Assembly (NCBI GenBank): GCA_030746295.1 | Contig: JASLMY010000298.1 | Location: forward strand, 1 to 5,234 | Source of the DNA: Alphaproteobacteria bacterium | GTDB lineage: Bacteria; Pseudomonadota; Alphaproteobacteria; GCA-2731375 | DNA length: 5,234 nt | Reading direction: 5' to 3' | Part shown: piece by piece, positions 1 to 5,234 of the stretch | Position numbering within the stretch: position 1 is the first letter of the stretch | How the letters are laid out: each line of letters starts with the position of its first letter | Program-made: the position numbers and the translations under genes | Notes under the pieces: generated by a model | What the model was told of the DNA's origin: nothing | Seen by the model: only the letters and a program-made list of their open reading frames with translations | The model's database searches: none

Positions 1-492
1 GCCGAACAAGATGCGCTTGGCCGCGGCAGCGCCGACGACGCCGTAGAGCTTCCGTGTCTCCGGCAGGCCGTAGATGATGCCGAGGCGGGCGGCGGTGATG
101 CCGAATCTGGCGCCGGCGCCGGCGATCCGGAAATCGCAGCAGAGCGCTAGGCCGAGGCCGCCGCCGACGCAAGCCCCGTCGATCGCCGCGATCGTCGGTT
201 TCGGAAAATCGTGGATCGTGTCCTCGGCCCGGTCGGAGACCTCGTCGTAGAGGCGGCCATCCTCCTCGGTGTTGCGCACGGTGGCGAACTCGGAGATATC
301 GGCGCCGGCCGAGAAGTGGCCGCCGGCCCCGGTCAAAACGACGACACGGGTGCCCGCGTCGGCTGCCAGCTCGTCGAAGATGTCGCCGAGCGCGCCCCAC
401 ATGGCGAAGCTGACGGCGTTCCGCTTTTCGGGCCGGTCGATGGTCACCACGGCGATGCCCGAGGCCTGTTTGTCGACGGTGATTTCCTGCAT
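1..492 (-). CDS. Crotonase-superfamily (enoyl-CoA hydratase/isomerase-like) protein, C-terminus outside window
   Basis: N-terminal 164 residues of a protein whose family is usually about 260 residues; the frame runs open to the left edge. Seen: an opening beta strand ending in IDRPEKRNAV (19-28), the first oxyanion-hole segment GGHFSAGADISEF (57-69), and the second CoA/oxyanion segment DGACVGGGLGLALCCDF (105-121), then FGITAARLGIIYG (130-142). These are hallmark crotonase-fold segments, which bind an acyl-CoA and stabilise an enolate. The two catalytic glutamates of classical hydratases (Glu144 and Glu164 in the rat enzyme) align with Gly114 and Ala134. A standard hydratase reaction is therefore doubtful, and an isomerase, decarboxylase or other crotonase activity is as likely. 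The ATG is preceded by GGGGAGG seven bases upstream, a strong ribosome site that fixes the start. The gene is transcribed divergently from the dehydrogenase gene. Family assignment is firm; substrate is unknown. Confidence 0.93.
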   Translation of the reverse strand, partial: MQEITVDKQASGIAVVTIDRPEKRNAVSFAMWGALGDIFDELAADAGTRVVVLTGAGGHFSAGADISEFATVRNTEEDGRLYDEVSDRAEDTIHDFPKPTIAAIDGACVGGGLGLALCCDFRIAGAGARFGITAARLGIIYGLPETRKLYGVVGAAAAKRILFG

Positions 493-499
493 CCCACTA

Positions 500-506
500 C
501 CTCCCC
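500..506 (-). promoter_or_regulatory. Ribosome binding site of the crotonase-like gene
   Basis: On the minus strand GGGGAGG lies seven bases before the ATG whose first base is 492. It is close to the Shine-Dalgarno consensus and supports this start. Confidence 0.75.
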
Positions 507-528
507 GGCGAGCCTTTCCATAGCGGCC

Positions 529-556
529 TTGGCAACGCCGAACGGTAGGCTAACAT
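529..556 (+). promoter_or_regulatory. Candidate sigma70-type promoter for the dehydrogenase-led operon
   Basis: TTGGCA at 529-534 (five of six matches to TTGACA) is followed after 16 bases by TAACAT at 551-556 (four of six matches to TATAAT). It lies in the divergent gap and points rightward. If real, transcription would begin near 563, after the upstream ATG at 555 but before the ATG at 594, which favours the second start. Short hexamers like these arise by chance, so this is a prediction only. I saw no equally good leftward promoter for the crotonase-like gene. Confidence 0.35.
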
Positions 557-584
557 GAGCCCCGCGTCTCCTGGCAGAACGGTT

Positions 585-590
585 GGAAGA
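585..590 (+). promoter_or_regulatory. Ribosome binding site supporting the 594 start
   Basis: GGAAGA lies three bases before ATG 594. The spacing is slightly short. The competing ATG at 555 has GGTAGG at 544-549 with a five-base spacer, so the ribosome sites alone do not settle the start. Confidence 0.45.
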
Positions 591-593
591 ATT

Positions 594-1601
594 ATGCGTA
601 TCCTGATCACAGACAAGCACTTCGAAGGCGACATCGACATCGAGCGCGAGGCCGCCGGCGGTGCGGCCGAGTTCGAGATCTTCGACGACGGACCCGAGGT
701 CACGGACGAGGCCTGGTCCCGGGCCGAAGCCGTCGTGACCTCGCGCTGCACGCCGCTGGTGACCGAGAAGATGGCGCTCCTCGACAAGTGCCGGATCATC
801 GTTCGCAACGGCGTCGGCTATGACGGTCTGGATTTGGAGGGCTTCGGCGCCCGCGGCATACCGGTCTGCAACGTGCCGGACTACGGCACCACCGAGGTCG
901 CCGACCACGCCATCGCCATGATGCTGGCGCTCCGGCGCGGCATCGTCAGCTACAACGACGGCTTGCGCCAGGACCCGGTCGGCTTCTGGCATTACCGCCA
1001 CCAGCGCTGCGTCGATCGGCTGCGCGGTGCCACTTTCGGCGTCGTCGGCCTGGGCCGGATCGGCACCGCGGCGGCGAGGCGGGCCCAGGCCTTCGATCAG
1101 CAGGTGATGTTCTACGATCCCTACCTGCCCGACGGCGCCGACCTCGCCACCGGTTTCATCCGCGCCCGCAGCCTGGCCGAGCTCTTCCAGAAGGCGGACG
1201 CCGTCAGCGTGCACACGCCGCTGACCGAAGAGACCGAGGGCTTCATCAACTCAGAGGCGCTCAGCCACGCCAAGCCGAGCGCGATCCTGATCAACACCTC
1301 ACGCGGGCCGGTGGTCGACGTCGACGCGGTCTACGAGGCCCTGAAGGCCGGCACGCTCGGCGCCGCCGCCCTCGATGTGCTGCCGGTCGAGCCGCCCGAG
1401 GATCATCCCTTGGTCAAGGCCTATACGGGCCGTGAGGAATGGCTCGAAGGCCGCCTGATCCTGAGCCCGCACGCGGCCTTTTTCAGCCTTCCGGGTCAGG
1501 CCGACCTGCGCCGCAAGGGAATCGAGACCATCGTCGCCTATTTTGCCGAAGAGGGCCTGCGCAACTGCGTCAATAGCCAGCACCTCCGCCTCAACGTCTG
1601 A
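594..1601 (+). CDS. NAD-dependent D-2-hydroxyacid dehydrogenase, CtBP-like
   Basis: A 335-residue cytosolic oxidoreductase that would interconvert a D-2-hydroxyacid and its 2-keto acid using NAD(H). Seen: substrate-domain motif NGVGYDGLDL (72-81), CNVPDYGTTEVADHA (92-106), the Rossmann motif GLGRIG (152-157) with Asp175 at the end of the next strand (favours NAD over NADP), TSRGPVVD (235-242) carrying catalytic Arg237, the LPVEPP segment with Glu266, and SPHAAFFS (291-298) with the acid/base His293. The order Arg-Glu-His is complete, so the enzyme should be active. The VPDYGT and SPHAAF forms, and the REEWLEGRL stretch before the histidine, point to the C-terminal-binding-protein-like branch rather than to biosynthetic SerA; there is no ACT domain. 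I chose ATG 594 because the family begins with a short strand such as MRILITD; an in-frame ATG at 555 would add 13 unconserved residues. It is the first gene of the probable rightward operon. Substrate cannot be read; glyoxylate/hydroxypyruvate reductase is an alternative label. Confidence 0.93.
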   Translation: MRILITDKHFEGDIDIEREAAGGAAEFEIFDDGPEVTDEAWSRAEAVVTSRCTPLVTEKMALLDKCRIIVRNGVGYDGLDLEGFGARGIPVCNVPDYGTTEVADHAIAMMLALRRGIVSYNDGLRQDPVGFWHYRHQRCVDRLRGATFGVVGLGRIGTAAARRAQAFDQQVMFYDPYLPDGADLATGFIRARSLAELFQKADAVSVHTPLTEETEGFINSEALSHAKPSAILINTSRGPVVDVDAVYEALKAGTLGAAALDVLPVEPPEDHPLVKAYTGREEWLEGRLILSPHAAFFSLPGQADLRRKGIETIVAYFAEEGLRNCVNSQHLRLNV

Positions 1602-1627
1602 GCCGCTCGGCCGCAGGACAACGCATC

Positions 1628-1634
1628 GAAGGAA
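1628..1634 (+). promoter_or_regulatory. Ribosome binding site of the LLM oxidoreductase gene
   Basis: GAAGGAA with a five-base spacer precedes ATG 1640, within the 38-base gap after the dehydrogenase stop. No terminator-like hairpin is seen in that gap, consistent with read-through. Confidence 0.65.
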
Positions 1635-1639
1635 CCGCC

Positions 1640-2680
1640 ATGAAACTCGGACTCGTACTCGGCTATTCCGGCACCGACATGGAGCAGCTCATCGACCTCG
1701 TCCTGGAGGCGGAGCGGTTGGGCTTCGATTCGGTCTGGACGTCGGAGGCGTACGGCTCGGATGCGATCTCGCCCGCCGCCTGGATCTTGGCCCGGACCTC
1801 GACCATCAAGGTCGGCACCGCGATTATCCAGATGCCGGCTCGCACGCCGGCGATGGCGGCGATGACGGCGATGACGCTGCAGGCACTCTCGGGCGGGCGC
1901 TTCATCCTCGGCATCGGTCCCTCGGGCCCGCAGGTGATCGAGGGCTGGCACGGCGTCCCCTATGGTCGGCCGCTGGCCCGGACCCGCGAATACGTCGAGA
2001 TCATCCGCCAGGTCCTGCACCGCAAGGAGCCCTTGGTGCACGAGGGCTTCCACTACCAGATCCCCTACACCGGCGAGGGCTCGACTGGCCTGGCTAAGCC
2101 CTTGAAGAGCATCATGCACGGCGACCCGGCCTTGAAGATCTATACCGGCACGATCGCGCCGGCTGGCATTCGCGCCAGCGCCGAAGTCGCCGACGGCATG
2201 TTCCCGTTCTGCATGAGCCCCGACAAGTTCGAGCTGATGGCGCCGCACCTGGAGGCGGGCTTCGCCAAGGCGGGCGGAGCCAAGGGCCTCGCCGACTACG
2301 ACATCCTGCCCTTCGTCCGGGTTCAGATGGGCGACGATCTCGAGGCCTGCCGGATGCCGATCAAGCAGCAGCTCGCGCTCTACATCGGCGGCATGGGCGC
2401 GCGCGAGAAGAACTTCTACAACGACTTCGCCAAACGGCTCGGCTACGAGGCGGCGGCGGTCAAGATCCAGGACGCCTTCTTGGGCGGCCAACGGGCCGAG
2501 GCCGTGGCTCAGGTGCCCGACGCGCTGGTCGACGAGGTCTCGCTGGTGGGCCCGAAGGAACGCATCGTCGAGCGCTTGGCGGTCTGGAAGGCGGCCGCCG
2601 CCGAGCACCAGGTCGACACCCTGGTCGCCTCCGGCGCGACGCCGGAGACGCTCCGAGTGCTCGCCGAAGCGGTGCTCTAG
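1640..2680 (+). CDS. LLM class flavin/F420-dependent oxidoreductase (luciferase-like, Rv3520c type)
   Basis: A 346-residue TIM-barrel protein of the bacterial luciferase superfamily, a cytosolic oxidoreductase or monooxygenase using reduced FMN or coenzyme F420. Seen: N-terminal strand MKLGLVLGY (1-9), helix and strand with AERLGFDSVWTSEAYGSD (24-41), GTAIIQMPARTP (59-70), LSGGRFILGIGPSGPQVIEG (83-102), the PLARTREY segment (111-118), and a long C-terminal helical region. From memory the protein resembles mycobacterial Rv3520c, including KLGL.LGY, ARTP and SGPQV.EGW, so it belongs to that F420-type subfamily by sequence. Whether this host makes F420 is unknown, and FMN is an alternative. A common strand motif G-P-K-N late in the barrel is replaced here by IAPAGIR (172-178). 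It follows the dehydrogenase by 38 bases and precedes the SGNH hydrolase by 19 bases, so co-transcription is likely. The natural substrate cannot be inferred. Confidence 0.92.
   Translation: MKLGLVLGYSGTDMEQLIDLVLEAERLGFDSVWTSEAYGSDAISPAAWILARTSTIKVGTAIIQMPARTPAMAAMTAMTLQALSGGRFILGIGPSGPQVIEGWHGVPYGRPLARTREYVEIIRQVLHRKEPLVHEGFHYQIPYTGEGSTGLAKPLKSIMHGDPALKIYTGTIAPAGIRASAEVADGMFPFCMSPDKFELMAPHLEAGFAKAGGAKGLADYDILPFVRVQMGDDLEACRMPIKQQLALYIGGMGAREKNFYNDFAKRLGYEAAAVKIQDAFLGGQRAEAVAQVPDALVDEVSLVGPKERIVERLAVWKAAAAEHQVDTLVASGATPETLRVLAEAVL
1849..1875 (+). repeat. Three-copy 9-base tandem repeat inside the LLM gene
   Basis: GGCGATGGC, GGCGATGAC and GGCGATGAC run head to tail, in frame, encoding the alternating Ala/Met/Thr run at residues 71-79. 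The segment falls in a helix that is also small-residue rich in related proteins, so it is more likely compositional than a mobile or regulatory repeat. Confidence 0.6.
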
Positions 2681-2699
2681 GCCCGTCCGTTCCCGATCG

Positions 2700-3929
2700 A
2701 TGCGTCGGCGAGGTCTCTGCGCGGCCGGCAACCTGCTGCTGGTGGTCGCGGCGGTCGTCTTCTTCGAGCTCGCGCTCCAGGTCGCCAGCAACTGGGTCTC
2801 GGTCGTCAACGACCGGACCTATCCCAAGCGCCGCAGCGTCATTCCGGACCCCGTCCTGGGTGTGCGCGGCGACCCCGACTATCCGGGCCACGACGCGCGC
2901 GGCTTTCGCAACGCCCGGGCGCTGGCGCAGGCCGACATCGTCGCGCTTGGCGATTCGCACACCTATGGCGGCCGCATCCGGCGCGACGAGGCTTGGCCGG
3001 CCTTGCTCGCCACCGCTCTGGGGCAAAGCGTCTACAGCATGAGCCACGGCAGCTACGGCGCGACGCACGCCGCCCACAATCTCGATGCCGCCTTGGCGCT
3101 GAGGCCGAAGAAGGTGCTCTTCGGGCTCTATTTCGGCAACGATTTCTTCGACGACTTCGAGTTCGCCCAGCGCCACGGCCGGCTCGCGGACCATGCGTCG
3201 CCCGAGGTGCTGCGGCAGATCGAGCGGCTGGAGGCTGAGAGCACCATTGCCGACGAGGTCGGCGTCGTCTTTCGCCGCGGCCGCAAGAGCGACCGCGCGA
3301 AGGCGGACAGCGAGACATGGTTCGACGTCGGCGTCGATTGGCTGAAGCGGACGAGCCGCGTCTACGGCCTCTTCCGCAACATCCACCGCACCATCACCTC
3401 GCGCGACGTCTCGTTTCCCGATGACGCCGTGCTGACGCTCGTCTTCGAACGCAGCCGAGACCGCCTGACGCCGGCGCAACGGGCCTTCGTCTCGCCCTAC
3501 GAGGGCCCGGACTGGAAGACCATCTTCACCGCCCGCTACCGCTTCAAGGTGCTGGACGTCTCCGACCCCCGCATCCGCCTCGGCTACGAGATCACCAAGG
3601 CGACGCTGGCCACAATGCAGCAGCGCCTTGAGCGAGAGGGCATACCCTTCGTCGTCGTCTTCCTGCCGACCAAGGAGAGCGTCTTCGGGCCGCGGGTGGC
3701 CGAGCCGGAGACGCATCCCCGCTTGGCCGAGCTGGTCCGGACCGAGGCCCGCTTGCGCGGCGAGTTGAAGGCCTTTATGGAGCAACGGAACATTCGCTAT
3801 ATCGATCCGGTGCCGGATCTGGAACGAGCCTCTCCCCAGCCCTACTTCTCGGGCATCGACGGGCACCCGAGCGGCTACGGCCACCGCATCATCGCCGCCG
3901 CGGTCGGCCGCGAACTGGCGCGGAAGTAA
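2700..3929 (+). CDS. Membrane-anchored SGNH/GDSL hydrolase
   Basis: A 409-residue serine hydrolase. Seen: a basic start MRRR, then a hydrophobic segment at about 10-29 (NLLLVVAAVVFFELALQVAS) without a convincing signal peptidase site, so it is probably a signal anchor with the catalytic domain in the periplasm. Catalytic blocks occur in the expected order: LGDSHTYG (83-90) with nucleophile Ser86, HGSYGATH (116-123) giving the oxyanion glycine, FGNDFFDD (145-152) with Asn147, and GIDGHPSGYGH (385-395) with Asp387 and His389. The set Ser-Gly-Asn-His is complete. The region between about 155 and 295 is an insertion of unclear fold. Likely chemistry is ester hydrolysis or acyl transfer on a lipid or glycan; the substrate is unknown. 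The start has no good ribosome site and lies 19 bases after the LLM stop, suggesting translational coupling; the next in-frame start, a GTG, would remove half the membrane segment. The DUF5989-type gene follows after 14 bases, a recurring partner of such hydrolases in my recollection. Confidence 0.92.
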   Translation: MRRRGLCAAGNLLLVVAAVVFFELALQVASNWVSVVNDRTYPKRRSVIPDPVLGVRGDPDYPGHDARGFRNARALAQADIVALGDSHTYGGRIRRDEAWPALLATALGQSVYSMSHGSYGATHAAHNLDAALALRPKKVLFGLYFGNDFFDDFEFAQRHGRLADHASPEVLRQIERLEAESTIADEVGVVFRRGRKSDRAKADSETWFDVGVDWLKRTSRVYGLFRNIHRTITSRDVSFPDDAVLTLVFERSRDRLTPAQRAFVSPYEGPDWKTIFTARYRFKVLDVSDPRIRLGYEITKATLATMQQRLEREGIPFVVVFLPTKESVFGPRVAEPETHPRLAELVRTEARLRGELKAFMEQRNIRYIDPVPDLERASPQPYFSGIDGHPSGYGHRIIAAAVGRELARK

Positions 3930-3943
3930 CCGGGGTCGGAGCT

Positions 3944-4093
3944 ATGTCCTTTCTCATCGAATTCTGGCAGTTCATCCGCGCCCGTAAGAAGTATTGGCTC
4001 CTACCGATTCTGATCATGATGGTGATTCTGGGCGGCTTCATCGTCCTCAGCGAAGGCTCCGTCTTCGCCCCTTTCATTTATACGATGTTCTGA
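3944..4093 (+). CDS. Small single-pass membrane protein, DUF5989 family
   Basis: A 49-residue frame, ATG to TGA. It has an amphipathic aromatic N-terminus (FLIEFWQFI, 3-11), a basic patch RARKK (12-16), a transmembrane segment at about 17-36 (YWLLPILIMMVILGGFIVLS), and a short tail ending in APFIYTMF (42-49). The combination of FW.F.RARKK.WLLP, a hydrophobic helix, EGS and APFIYT.F matches what I recall of the DUF5989 family, whose members are about 50 residues long and of unknown function. These proteins are known mainly by neighbourhood, next to SxtJ-type membrane proteins, carbamoyltransferases and SGNH hydrolases. Only the hydrolase neighbour is present here, ending 14 bases upstream. The positive patch before the helix predicts a cytoplasmic N-terminus. 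The ribosome site is ambiguous: GGGG at 3932-3935 (eight-base spacer) or GGAG at 3938-3941 (two-base spacer). A role as a small subunit or stabiliser of an envelope complex is inference. Confidence 0.88.
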   Translation: MSFLIEFWQFIRARKKYWLLPILIMMVILGGFIVLSEGSVFAPFIYTMF

Positions 4094-4164
4094 GGCACCA
4101 CCCGGCTGGCCCATTGGGCAAGTTCGAGCAACGAAGAGCCGACGCCCCGTTGGCAGCGTGTGCC

Positions 4165-4193
4165 CAAGGATGGCAGACTTCCCCCCATCCTTG
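4165..4193. promoter_or_regulatory. Inverted repeat (9-bp perfect arms) upstream of the OYE-family gene
   Basis: CAAGGATGG at 4165-4173 and CCATCCTTG at 4185-4193 are exact reverse complements separated by 11 bases. No T-run follows, so it is not a standard intrinsic terminator. It sits in the 116-base gap after the DUF5989-type gene and ends five bases before the AGGGGAA ribosome site of the next gene. That position fits a dyad operator or an mRNA hairpin affecting translation. The rest of the gap (4094-4164) shows only a short palindrome, GCCCATTGGGC at 4109-4119, and no recognisable gene. Confidence 0.5.
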
Positions 4194-4197
4194 CCCC

Positions 4198-4204
4198 AGG
4201 GGAA
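4198..4204 (+). promoter_or_regulatory. Ribosome binding site of the OYE-family gene
   Basis: AGGGGAA with a five-base spacer precedes ATG 4210. Four of its bases belong to CCCCAGGGG (4194-4202), a tight self-complementary run that could partly hide the site in the mRNA. Confidence 0.6.
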
Positions 4205-4209
4205 AGCCC

Positions 4210-5234
4210 ATGTCCGCCAAGCTCCTCTCGCCCTTCGTTCTTCGAGGCGTCACCCTGCCCAACAGGATGGTCGTCTCGCCGATGCAGATGTACATGACCG
4301 GACCGGACGGCCGCTACACCGACTGGCACATGGTCCACCTGGGCAAGTACGCCATCGGACGCTTCGGCACCGTCTTCACCGAGGTGCTGTGCGTGGAGCC
4401 GCGTGGCCGCAGCACCTATTCCGACGCCGGCATCTGGTCCGACGACCAGGTCCCACCCTTGAAGCGCGTCGCCGACTTCATTCGCGCCCAGGGCTCGGTG
4501 CCGGCGGCGCAGATCGGGCATTGCGGCCCCAAGGCGTCACGCCAGCGCCCCTACGAGGGCTTACAGCCGCTCGGCCCCGACGACGGCGCGCGGGGCGAGC
4601 CGCCGTGGCAAGCGGTCAGCGCCACGGCCGAGGCTTCAGCGCCCGGCTATCAGACCCCACATGCCCTGACGATTGCCGAAATCGAAGCTCTCGTTGCGGC
4701 GTTCGGCGAGGCCGCCAGGCGCTGCGACGAGGCCGGCTTCGACGTCCTCGACGTGCACGCGGCGCACGGCTATCTCATCCATTCCTTCATCTCGCCGATC
4801 GGCAACCAGCGCACCGATGCCTATGGCGGCGACAGCGCGGGACGCAACCGCTTCGCGCTCGAGATCGCCGAAGCGCTACGCCGCAATTGGCCGGACGAGA
4901 AGCCGATCCTGTTCCGCCTTTCCTGTATCGACCGGGTCGAAGGCGGGTTGGAGATCGAAGACACAATTGCCTTGGCCCGGGAGCTCAAGTCACGCGGCGT
5001 TGACGCCATCGACTGCTCGTCGGGTGGCATCAAGGGGCCGAATTCGCTCTTCAGCCTCGCCACCAAGGGGCCGCCAGCGCCTGGGTTTCAGGTGCCGTTG
5101 GCCGATGAGGTCAGGCAGGGCGCCGAGATGCCGACGATGGCGGTCGGCATGATCCAGGACCCGCACCACGCCGAAGAGATCCTGCAGGACGGCAAGGCCG
5201 ACCTCATCGCCGTCGCCCGCGAGGCGCTCTTCAA
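4210..5234 (+). CDS. NADH:flavin oxidoreductase, Old Yellow Enzyme family (YqjM-like), C-terminus outside window
   Basis: 341 residues plus two bases, open to the right edge; about 30 or more residues are missing by comparison with YqjM. It is an FMN-dependent TIM-barrel ene-reductase type protein of the cytosol, using NAD(P)H to reduce activated C=C bonds or opening a demethylation/ring-reduction reaction. Seen: N-terminus SPFVLRGVTLPNRMVVSPM (7-25), DGRYTDWHMVHLGKYA (33-48), QIGHCGPKAS (101-110), AGFDVLDVHAAHGYLIH (175-191) with substrate-binding His183, His186 and Tyr188, SPIGNQRTDAYGG (195-207), FRLS (235-238) with Arg236, DCSSGG (268-273) and IAVARE (333-338) near the phosphate site. The alignment with YqjM is collinear from residue 1, which fixes the start. 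Differences: the redox-tuning Cys26 of YqjM is Gln26 (Tyr28 is kept), and the usual H-A-G-R-K reads H-C-G-P-K. It may have its own promoter or regulation because of the 116-base gap before it. Substrate is unknown. Confidence 0.93.
   Translation, partial: MSAKLLSPFVLRGVTLPNRMVVSPMQMYMTGPDGRYTDWHMVHLGKYAIGRFGTVFTEVLCVEPRGRSTYSDAGIWSDDQVPPLKRVADFIRAQGSVPAAQIGHCGPKASRQRPYEGLQPLGPDDGARGEPPWQAVSATAEASAPGYQTPHALTIAEIEALVAAFGEAARRCDEAGFDVLDVHAAHGYLIHSFISPIGNQRTDAYGGDSAGRNRFALEIAEALRRNWPDEKPILFRLSCIDRVEGGLEIEDTIALARELKSRGVDAIDCSSGGIKGPNSLFSLATKGPPAPGFQVPLADEVRQGAEMPTMAVGMIQDPHHAEEILQDGKADLIAVAREALF

Noticed and set aside
211..558. Plus-strand open frame of 115 codons at the left end
   Set aside because: It is the reverse shadow of the crotonase-like gene, which has a strong ribosome site and conserved motifs.
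444..1214. Antisense open frame of 256 codons across the crotonase/dehydrogenase junction
   Set aside because: It overlaps two real genes and the divergent promoter region and shows no family motif.
1538..2809. Long antisense open frame (423 codons) opposite the LLM gene
   Set aside because: It runs opposite a gene with clear family motifs, its translation is rich in Arg, Ala, His, Asp and Leu without recognisable domains, and such frames are expected opposite high-GC codons.
2460..3884. Long antisense open frame (474 codons) opposite the SGNH hydrolase gene
   Set aside because: It shadows a gene whose catalytic blocks are all intact on the + strand; its end is an Arg/Pro/Ala-rich low-complexity run typical of a non-coding frame.
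4109..4119. Palindrome GCCCATTGGGC considered as a terminator after the DUF5989-type gene
   Set aside because: The stem is only four or five pairs and no T-run follows; likely chance in GC-rich DNA.
4150..4178. TTGGCA at 4150-4155 considered as a -35 box for the OYE-family gene
   Set aside because: No acceptable -10 hexamer lies 16-18 bases downstream.
4158..5003. Open frame of 281 codons in the + strand, a different frame from the OYE gene
   Set aside because: The translation is Arg/Pro/Ala-rich with no domain, whereas the frame starting at 4210 aligns with YqjM from its first residue.
1..5234. Search for CRISPR arrays, tRNA or rRNA genes, insertion-sequence ends and phage genes
   Set aside because: No regularly spaced repeats, cloverleaf-like sequence, transposase motifs or terminal inverted repeats were seen by eye; nearly all of the window is accounted for by the six genes.

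Overview
The window is G+C-rich (roughly two thirds by eye), densely coded DNA. Its protein families and codon use suggest a high-GC proteobacterium, most likely an alphaproteobacterium of the Rhodospirillales type. That placement is inference from style, not from a marker gene. There are six protein genes: five on the + strand and one, cut by the left edge, on the - strand. No rRNA, tRNA, CRISPR array, insertion sequence or clear intrinsic terminator was seen.

Layout: (1) 1-492, minus strand: N-terminal 164 residues of a crotonase-superfamily (enoyl-CoA hydratase/isomerase-like) protein that lacks both hydratase glutamates. (2) 493-593: a short divergent intergenic region with a plausible sigma70-type promoter for the rightward genes. 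(3) 594-1601: a CtBP-like NAD-dependent D-2-hydroxyacid dehydrogenase. (4) 1640-2680: a luciferase-like (LLM class) flavin/F420 oxidoreductase resembling the Rv3520c type. (5) 2700-3929: a membrane-anchored SGNH/GDSL hydrolase. (6) 3944-4093: a 49-residue single-pass membrane protein of the DUF5989 type. (7) 4094-4209: a 116-base gap with a perfect 9-bp inverted repeat just before the next ribosome binding site. (8) 4210 to the right edge: an Old Yellow Enzyme family (YqjM-like) NADH:flavin oxidoreductase, nearly complete but cut before its stop.

Genes 594-4093 are all on one strand with gaps of 38, 19 and 14 bases, so they probably form one transcript. The first part of that unit and both flanking genes are soluble redox or acyl-CoA enzymes typical of a catabolic cluster, but no single substrate can be read from the sequence. 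The SGNH hydrolase and DUF5989 protein are a different kind of gene. As I recall the family, this pair usually travels with an SxtJ-type membrane protein and a carbamoyltransferase in envelope or exopolysaccharide loci. Here it sits between oxidoreductases with neither partner in view, and this is the most unusual feature of the window.
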